Positions 6,737 through 10,432 of a DNA stretch of 10,432 bases are shown piece by piece (position 1 is the first letter of the stretch; the number at the start of each line of letters is the position of its first letter). Location of the stretch: positions 1 through 10,432 of the forward strand of contig JAPLKX010000506.1 of NCBI GenBank assembly GCA_026387845.1, read 5' to 3'. The position numbers were made by a program, and so were the translations under genes. The notes below the pieces were generated by a model. That model did not search any database. It was given only the letters and a program-made list of their open reading frames with translations, and was not told the origin of the DNA. The stretch is from Candidatus Hydrogenedentota bacterium (lineage in GTDB: Bacteria; Hydrogenedentota; Hydrogenedentia; Hydrogenedentales; SLHB01).

Positions 6737-7843
6737 CTATTCATTCTTCGAAAGCGGAGCCGGCGCCACGACATTAGGGATCTTTGGTTTTTCAGGCTTG
6801 GTAGGGCGCGTGGGCATATCGGGCATTCGGGGCATCTGGGGCACAGGCTTTTTCACTTCAGGCCGGGCTGGCTTTTTTGGAGCCGCTTCTTCTTTGGCGG
6901 CCACCGGGACAGGCAGAGCGGGCGGGTCGGCATCCGGCGGCCAGGCGGGCGCCGGGCCGAGGTCGGAGTCCCACTTGTCCCGCGCGGCTTTTGCATAATC
7001 AGGCCACCGCCGGATGATGTCAAGGTAAACGTTGTAGCTTTGGCCAAGCACCGGATTCTGTCTTACCCGGCGCTGGAAGTAGAGAATCCACGGGCGGGCC
7101 TTCGGATCTCTGGCCAGTTCGATTTGGGTTCCGTGCCATGCCCAGAACCGCTGAGGATGTCCCGCCAGTTCCGCCGTTAGACGCACGTACGGCCGGCAAC
7201 TCGAGTCCCGGCCCTCCGCGACCTTTTGCCACCACGGAAAAACAGACGTATGCGCGGCGGGCATCTTGTGTAAAGAGTTCAGAGTGTCGAGCAACTCGCC
7301 GCGAAGCGCCGCGTTTTGCTTGAAGACCGCCTTGAACGGATACAAGCCGAGCGGGGCCGGCTTTGCGGGATTGGCCAGAAACCGCAACGACGCATCGACA
7401 TCGCCGAGCAAATCAACAAAGGCTTCCCGCAGCGACGGTTCTGAAAGCTCGAGCCGGTATACCGAATCTACCGCGTCTCGCAAGTATTCGTCAGCGGCAA
7501 GTGCGGCGTAGAAATCCTCAAAGGTCCTGTCCAGATCCTCGTCGCGTGCCAGCAAGTTGTCAAACTCGATCAAGAGGTTACGGAAAACGGGGTGCCGCTC
7601 GAGGGGGCGGACTGCTTCGATTGCGCTTCCCAGTTGCGGGTGGGCCGAGACATAGGCCAGGAAACCCCTGTGGTGGTTGACGAGAGAGGGCTGCGTATTC
7701 AGGCCCGTCCACACAGAGTCCATAACGCCTTTTTCAGTGGCTGTAGGCGCGGCGGCATCTTCTGCAACGCCGGCAGTGGCCATTATCAGTAGAGCGGCCG
7801 TAATAAGTGAGCGCAAGAATCGATCTCGAGTTGCATTTTGCAC
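6737..7843 (-). CDS. Secreted helical protein with Pro/Lys-rich tail, function unknown
   Basis: I do not recognise the family of this 368-residue product. The frame opens at GTG 7843; the codon before the frame's next upstream start is blocked by a stop at 7850-7852. The first in-frame ATG (residue 21) would cut the signal peptide, so GTG, or TTG at residue 10, is the likely start. Residues 8-27 form a signal-like hydrophobic stretch ending before AEDAAA. The body (about 38-280) is predicted helical with loosely repeated blocks about 18-20 residues long, for example FYAALAADEYLRDAVDS followed by VYRLELSEPSLREAFVDLL. The tail (about 300-368) is rich in Pro, Lys and Arg (MPRMPDMPTRPTKPEKPKIP), like periplasmic spacer segments. 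It precedes the ZTP-controlled gene by 48 bases to the aptamer and is divergent from the lipid kinase gene, so context gives no clear job. Confidence 0.75.
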   Translation of the reverse strand: MQNATRDRFLRSLITAALLIMATAGVAEDAAAPTATEKGVMDSVWTGLNTQPSLVNHHRGFLAYVSAHPQLGSAIEAVRPLERHPVFRNLLIEFDNLLARDEDLDRTFEDFYAALAADEYLRDAVDSVYRLELSEPSLREAFVDLLGDVDASLRFLANPAKPAPLGLYPFKAVFKQNAALRGELLDTLNSLHKMPAAHTSVFPWWQKVAEGRDSSCRPYVRLTAELAGHPQRFWAWHGTQIELARDPKARPWILYFQRRVRQNPVLGQSYNVYLDIIRRWPDYAKAARDKWDSDLGPAPAWPPDADPPALPVPVAAKEEAAPKKPARPEVKKPVPQMPRMPDMPTRPTKPEKPKIPNVVAPAPLSKNE

Positions 7844-7848
7844 GCGCC

Positions 7849-7879
7849 ATTATACGGTCAGCGTGAGCTCACACCGCAA
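7849..7879 (-). promoter_or_regulatory. Candidate promoter placing +1 at the GTG start
   Basis: TATAAT (7854-7849, minus strand) is a perfect -10 box. A TTGCGG at 7879-7874 could serve as a weak -35 with a long 19-base spacer. A start six to seven bases after the box falls on 7843-7842, the first bases of the GTG start codon. That leaves no room for a ribosome site, so a leaderless message would result. Confidence 0.4.
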
Positions 7880-7942
7880 GCGAGACGGTGGCGAAACAGG
7901 ATCTTTTACAGTAAGATAGCTTCCGTTTTGAGGCCGCCGCTC

Positions 7943-8326
7943 ATGAACTTCATTAAAAGTTTTTTCGTGTACCGCGCAAGAGCGTTCAATTATGCGATGC
8001 AGGGCATCATCACGGTTGTGGTATCGCAACCCAATATGCGCATTATCGCCGTGGCGGGTGTGGCCGCATTCGTAATGGGCCTGGTGCTCGACCTGAACTA
8101 CCTGGAGTGGTCGTTTCTTCTGTTAGCCATCTTCTTTATCTGGATGACGGAAACGTTCAACAGCGCGCTCGAGTTTCTGGTCGACCTGGTCTCACCGGAG
8201 TTTCACCCGCTGGCAAAGAGGGCCAAAGACGCGGCCGCCGGCGCCGTTCTGATAGCCATTTTTTTGTCGCTATGCCTGGGCGGCCTGATCCTGCTGCCGA
8301 AATTCATCGCGCTGTTCAGGGAATAG
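7943..8326 (+). CDS. dgkA: DgkA-family membrane lipid kinase (diacylglycerol or undecaprenol kinase)
   Basis: The start at ATG 7943 has GAGG (7930-7933) nine bases upstream and gives 127 residues, the usual size. The in-frame extension to 7838 lacks family similarity. Three membrane segments lie at about 33-50, 54-70 and 98-120. The family signature is intact: Glu70, Asn73 and Glu77 in TETFNSALE, Asp81, then HPLAKRAKDAAAGAVL with Lys95-Asp96. These correspond to E. coli DgkA E69, N72, E76, D80, K94 and D95. The N-terminal SQPNMRI segment has Gln29 where E. coli has E28; I believe some relatives also carry Gln there. The enzyme phosphorylates diacylglycerol or undecaprenol in the inner membrane; sequence alone does not decide the lipid. 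It is divergent from the secreted unknown protein gene with 99 bases between starts. A TAAGAT at 7912-7917 may be its -10 box. Confidence 0.92.
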   Translation: MNFIKSFFVYRARAFNYAMQGIITVVVSQPNMRIIAVAGVAAFVMGLVLDLNYLEWSFLLLAIFFIWMTETFNSALEFLVDLVSPEFHPLAKRAKDAAAGAVLIAIFLSLCLGGLILLPKFIALFRE

Positions 8327-8398
8327 AATAAAGAAAGATGTCTAAGCTGTATCAGATGGTGGTTTTACGCCCGCTGACAGCCAAGTCGGAAGAATAAA

Positions 8399-8635
8399 AT
8401 GAGCAAGATCACCCTTCGTTTGCCGGATTCGTTGCATGAGGAGGTCAGGAAACTGGCCAAACGCGAGAACATATCCATCAATCAACTGGCCACGCTGGCT
8501 ATTGCTGAGAAAGTCGCGGCACTCGATACTGCGGACTATCTTATGCGACGGGCCTCGAAAGCGGACAAGAAGAAGTTTCTTCGCGCCATGAGTAAGGTTG
8601 CCGATGAGGAACCCGATTATCGGGATGCCCCGTAG
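8399..8635 (+). CDS. Orphan ribbon-helix-helix antitoxin-like protein
   Basis: This 78-residue protein begins ITLRLPDSLHEEVRKLAKRE, the beta-strand and first helix of an Arc/CopG-type ribbon-helix-helix fold, followed by NISINQLATLAIAEKVAAL (second helix). Its C-terminal tail is charged and ends EEPDYRDAP, similar in style to HicB-type or other type II antitoxins whose tails bind a toxin. GGAAG (8388-8392) is the ribosome site. No toxin frame follows: its stop is only 11 bases from the stop of a convergent FG-GAP fragment. It may act alone as a DNA-binding repressor, have lost its partner, or pair with one elsewhere. Confidence 0.8.
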   Translation: MSKITLRLPDSLHEEVRKLAKRENISINQLATLAIAEKVAALDTADYLMRRASKADKKKFLRAMSKVADEEPDYRDAP

Positions 8636-8646
8636 TTCGATCTGCT

Positions 8647-8825
8647 TTACTTGTTTCCGAGGTTCTTGAATAGGAACAGGCCGTCTTTTCCCGGCGCGAC
8701 GATGTCTTTCCAGCCGTTTCCGTCGATATCTTCCACCCAGATGTAAATGCCTACGCCGCTCGCCTGGCCCGCCGGCCCGTAATCGATCGTGTGGCGCTCG
8801 AACTTGCCACCGAGTTCGCTGACGT
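8647..8825 (-). pseudogene. C-terminal fragment of an FG-GAP/VCBS repeat protein
   Basis: The minus-strand frame ending at 8647 reads SELGGKFERHTIDYG, then SGVGIYIWVEDIDGNGWKD, then IVAPGKDGLFLFKNLGNK and a stop. DIDGNGWKD is the calcium-binding loop of FG-GAP (beta-propeller) repeats, and the run into a short tail and stop looks like a natural C-terminus. Nothing before about 8825 in this frame resembles the family: the upstream residues are a shadow of the neighbouring coupled frame. So only about one blade survives, with no start of its own. I read it as the relic of a larger secreted protein joined here by rearrangement. Confidence 0.7.
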
Positions 8826-8947
8826 TCAAGCAATTCCAGCTCGAGGTTGTACATAAATCGAAGCGCCTGGGTGTTCGCGCGATAGGCCGCTTCAAACAGC
8901 GATTGAGATGCCGTGACGCTTTCAAAGACCTGGCCGGCGCGCTTCAC
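8825..8947 (-). pseudogene. Truncated third frame of the PIN cluster, unrecognised
   Basis: A GTG at 8947 overlaps the stop of the upstream small gene (GTGA, 8947-8944), with GGGAA five bases before it. The first about 41 residues (VKRAGQVFESVTASQSLFEA, then AYRANTQALRFMYNLELELLE) look like a real helical protein. After about 8825 the same frame runs out of register over the FG-GAP fragment and then antisense to the ribbon-helix-helix gene, giving Arg-rich sequence without protein character. I therefore take the original gene to be cut at about 8825. No family is recognised from the surviving part. The formal open frame continues to 8342. Confidence 0.45.
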
Positions 8948-9141
8948 TCCCGTTCCCGCACCTGAAGCATCTTATTCCGCAGCCTGGCCTGGCGATCAAG
9001 CAGCGCCTTCGTACTCTTGCGCCAATAGGCGGCTTGCTCCTCGATCGACTTGCCTGCAAGCTCCTCGCGCACCCGGGCCGCGCCCTGATGCATCATCTCG
9101 ACGCAATCGAAGCGCTTCTTCTTAGCGCGTTGGTTCGTCAT
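8944..9141 (-). CDS. Small partner protein of the PIN toxin (putative antitoxin)
   Basis: This 65-residue product has its start at ATG 9141, with GGAGG (9151-9155) nine bases upstream. The longer frame opening at 9189 adds 16 residues that are the PIN gene's C-terminal coding region in another frame. The sequence has a basic start (TNQRAKKKR), then FDCVEMMHQGAARVREELAG and KSIEEQAAYWRKSTKALLDR, and is all helix in appearance. I recognise the FDCVEM...AYW pattern from small proteins encoded beside PIN-domain toxins; such genes are usually annotated hypothetical. It lacks an obvious DNA-binding domain. In the undamaged arrangement its ATG would lie inside the last codons of the PIN gene, so the two were probably translated together. 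The antitoxin role is inferred from position and size. Confidence 0.7.
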   Translation of the reverse strand: MTNQRAKKKRFDCVEMMHQGAARVREELAGKSIEEQAAYWRKSTKALLDRQARLRNKMLQVRERE

Positions 9142-9208
9142 ATTCCAAAACCTCCAATGGCGACCGAATCTCAATAGACCGGTATCCATGCACCATGCTT
9201 ACGGCATT
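9122..9208 (-). pseudogene. Out-of-frame C-terminal tail of the PIN gene
   Basis: Reading from AAT 9208 to the TAA at 9122-9124 gives NAVSMVHGYRSIEIRSPLEV then LEYDEPTR. This matches the usual ending of this PIN subfamily (GYxxIEIRSPxEV), which continues from SWNFQHIVN. It overlaps the beginning of the small partner gene by 20 bases, the arrangement expected for translational coupling in the intact ancestor. Confidence 0.7.
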
Positions 9209-9600
9209 ACGCCTTGCAACGAAATCCGCCTCAGGTTAACGATGTGCTGAAAATTCCAGCTTACAATCGCCGCGCACTCCGAAACGCTCGCCACCGCTAC
9301 ATGCAGCGCATCGCCCGCCCAATTCGGCGTCACCACCCCCGCGTCGAGATAGGCCTGTTGCAGCATCAGGGCCGCCGCAGATTCCTCGACGACTTCCATG
9401 GCAGGGAGCAATTCCTCAAACACAGCCCGAACGGCCTCGGGGGCGCCCCGCAATTCCTTTTCCACAAGGCCCGAAACCACAAGTTGAAACTGGCCCTTCC
9501 GCACCTGCTGGAAAAAGGCATTGCTGCCCGCCTCGAATATATCATCCTGCGTGCCGCCGAACACCGACGTGTCCGCATATACCCGCATCGGTCTCTTCAT
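9199..9600 (-). CDS. PIN-domain (VapC-like) toxin, C-terminus lost by frameshift
   Basis: From ATG 9600 the product is 133 residues; ATG 9606 (two codons earlier) is an alternative, and both follow AAGGG. PIN features are RVYADTSVFGG with the first acidic residue, SGLVEKELRGAPEAV with Glu, GDALHVAVAS with Asp, and SWNFQHIVN near the end. PIN toxins are Mg-dependent ribonucleases that cut tRNA, rRNA or mRNA. The frame stops at 9199-9201 after RISLQGVMP, about 28 residues earlier than expected. The missing family-like ending is present in another frame directly after (9208-9122), so a small indel has truncated the protein. The catalytic core appears complete, but folding or antitoxin binding could be affected. 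I see no slippery heptamer that would support programmed frameshifting. Confidence 0.75.
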   Translation of the reverse strand: MKRPMRVYADTSVFGGTQDDIFEAGSNAFFQQVRKGQFQLVVSGLVEKELRGAPEAVRAVFEELLPAMEVVEESAAALMLQQAYLDAGVVTPNWAGDALHVAVASVSECAAIVSWNFQHIVNLRRISLQGVMP

Positions 9601-9646
9601 AACCATTTCACCCTTGCACAGACAGCCAATCCCTAAAAGATCTCGA

Positions 9647-9673
9647 GCAAGGGGGTGCACCCCCTCCCCTTGC
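9647..9673. repeat. GC-rich palindrome upstream of the PIN gene
   Basis: AGGGGGTGCACCCCCT (9650-9665) is a perfect 16-base palindrome. It lies inside a longer inverted repeat with arms GCAAGGGG (9647-9654) and CCCCTTGC (9666-9673). It sits about 50 bases upstream of the PIN start and could be an operator for the toxin cluster. Alternatively, reading leftward it is a hairpin followed by GATCTTTT and could end transcripts from the FGE-like gene. Confidence 0.5.
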
Positions 9674-9735
9674 ATCCCCCCAATATGCCCTATCAATAGC
9701 CTCTGTCAGGCCCAAAGATCGCTCCGTTTCGCTAC

Positions 9736-9779
9736 GGGCTGACTGGGCGGCTTTCCTATCGGAGCCGCCCTTTCAGCCC
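9736..9779. repeat. Imperfect inverted repeat downstream of the FGE-like gene
   Basis: Arms GGGCTGA-CT-GGGCGGCT (9736-9752) and AGCCGCCC-TT-TCAGCCC (9763-9779) form a 17-pair stem with two mismatches and a ten-base loop. It lies 66 bases after the FGE-like stop. There is no T-run on either side, so it is not a standard terminator. Diversity-generating retroelements often carry a hairpin just downstream of the variable region, which would fit this position. Confidence 0.65.
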
Positions 9780-9844
9780 TGCGCTACACTCCGCTCAGCC
9801 ACAAGAACTACAAGTAACAAGGGAACAAAGTAAGCAAGTGCCAA

Positions 9845-10432
9845 CTACCTGGAAAAGCGGAACCCGATGTCGACGCTCGTGCCCGACGGGTAGCTGCCGC
9901 CGCGGGCCGCCGACCGGCAGCTGCCGCCACCGACGCCCCAGCCACCGCCCCGTAGCATGCGGTACAAGCCCCTGAGGGGATCCACCCACGCGCTGCCATC
10001 CGCCGGCGCGCCAGTATAGCTCGAGTGCCAGTCGTCCTCACACCACTCCCAAACGTTCCCGCTCATGTCGTACAAACCAAACGCATTCGGCAGCTTGAGA
10101 CCCACGACATGGGCGTATTGCTCGCCGGCGTCCCCCGCGTTGCCATCCCACCACGCATAGTCGTTGATCAAAGTATAGTCCGGGTCGTCGCCCCAGTAGC
10201 AGCGCGTTGCCGTATCCGCGCGGCACGCATACTCCCATTCGGCCTCCGAGGGCAACCGGAATAGGCGTCCCGACAAACCCACGTAATTATTCAACGCAGT
10301 GATAAACGGTTTCGCGTCATTCCACGATACATAGACCGCCGGGCTGTCTGGATCGTCCAAAACGTAATCTTGCCCCGACCACGGCGTCGTGCCCATCACC
10401 GCCTGCCACTGGCGTTTGGTCAACTCGTATTT
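9845..10432 (-). CDS. FGE-sulfatase-fold (SUMF1-type) protein, 5' end beyond window
   Basis: 195 C-terminal residues are visible; the frame is open at the right edge (KYELTKRQWQAVMG), so the start lies outside. A TTG at 10423 inside this conserved segment is not the start. Family landmarks are YVSWNDAKPF (34-43), FRLPSEAEWEYACR (58-71), GLYDMSGNVWEW (120-131), RMLRGGGW (158-165) and DIGFRFSR (188-195). True formylglycine-generating enzymes use a pair of Cys near the C-terminus to oxidise sulfatases. By my alignment those positions are not Cys here (the single nearby Cys172 is in SCRSAAR), so a sulfatase-activating role is unlikely. Proteins of this fold also serve as C-type-lectin-like binding scaffolds, including targets of diversity-generating retroelements. 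No membrane segment or signal can be judged because the N-terminus is missing. Confidence 0.9.
   Translation of the reverse strand, partial: KYELTKRQWQAVMGTTPWSGQDYVLDDPDSPAVYVSWNDAKPFITALNNYVGLSGRLFRLPSEAEWEYACRADTATRCYWGDDPDYTLINDYAWWDGNAGDAGEQYAHVVGLKLPNAFGLYDMSGNVWEWCEDDWHSSYTGAPADGSAWVDPLRGLYRMLRGGGWGVGGGSCRSAARGGSYPSGTSVDIGFRFSR
9869..9943 (-). other. Candidate DGR variable region in the FGE-like gene
   Basis: Within the last 33 codons the pattern is W + six, CRSA + one, R + four, PS + one, T + three, then IGFR. All 15 codons in the gaps end in C or T (GGC, GTC, GGT, GGC, GGC, AGC; GCC; GGC, GGC, AGC, TAC; GGC; AGC, GTC, GAC), as expected if each came from AAC/AAT in a template. Many framework codons end in G (CGG, TCG, GCG, CCG, TCG, ACG, GGG). 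The Ser of the usual RGGSW motif is Gly (GGC, from AGC by A to G). The template is inferred; no template repeat or reverse transcriptase is in this window. Confidence 0.5.

Noticed and set aside
8342..8947. 201-codon minus-strand frame as one protein
   Set aside because: Only its first about 41 codons look like protein. The rest is out of register with an FG-GAP fragment and antisense to the ribbon-helix-helix gene.
9122..9215. Programmed frameshift in the PIN gene
   Set aside because: No slippery heptamer or evident stimulatory structure is present at the break (around 9200-9215); a simple indel explains it better.
9736..9779. Intrinsic terminator of the FGE-like gene
   Set aside because: The stem is strong but has no U-tract on either strand.
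1..10432. DGR template repeat, reverse transcriptase, tRNA or rRNA genes
   Set aside because: I found no adenine-rich copy of the variable region, no reverse-transcriptase motifs and no tRNA or rRNA signatures on either strand.

Overview
The window looks like a piece of a high-GC, diderm (two-membrane) bacterial chromosome. An envelope-spanning lipid-bridge operon implies an outer membrane. A formylglycine-enzyme-like protein, an FG-GAP fragment, PIN toxin-antitoxin remnants and GC-rich palindromic repeats are the kind of accessory content I associate with Planctomycetota, Lentisphaerota or Hydrogenedentota-type genomes. That placement is an impression, not something the sequence proves.

Left part (1-5436, all minus strand): a three-gene operon reads leftward. 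It encodes a secreted transglutaminase-like protein, a 988-residue YdbH/AsmA-like bridge protein that starts on an ATGA overlap with it, and a lipoprotein that joins a YnbE-like head to a YdbL-like (DUF1318) tail in one chain. The last gene runs off the left edge. The leader upstream of the operon carries a 193-bp palindromic repeat block holding three 44-bp tandem units.

Middle part (5437-8326): a stand-alone AICAR transformylase (the C-terminal half of PurH, without the IMP cyclohydrolase half) lies behind a clear ZTP/ZMP (pfl) riboswitch with an overlapping intrinsic terminator. ZMP is the substrate of this enzyme, so the gene is probably switched on by its own substrate. Upstream is a secreted helical protein of unknown function with a Pro/Lys-rich tail, possibly translated from a leaderless GTG. 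Divergent from it is a DgkA-type membrane lipid kinase.

Right part (8327-10432): an accessory, worn region. It holds an orphan ribbon-helix-helix antitoxin-like gene, a broken FG-GAP tail, and a minus-strand toxin-antitoxin-like cluster: a PIN-domain gene with a frameshifted C-terminus, a small partner protein, and a third coupled reading frame cut off by the FG-GAP fragment. Last is the 3' part of an FGE-sulfatase-fold protein whose final codons look like a diversity-generating-retroelement variable region, with an inverted repeat shortly downstream. No reverse transcriptase or template repeat is in the window.

The strongest points for a second look are the YnbE-YdbL fusion in a transglutaminase/YdbH operon, the ZTP switch on a split purH, and the variable-region-like end of the FGE-fold gene.
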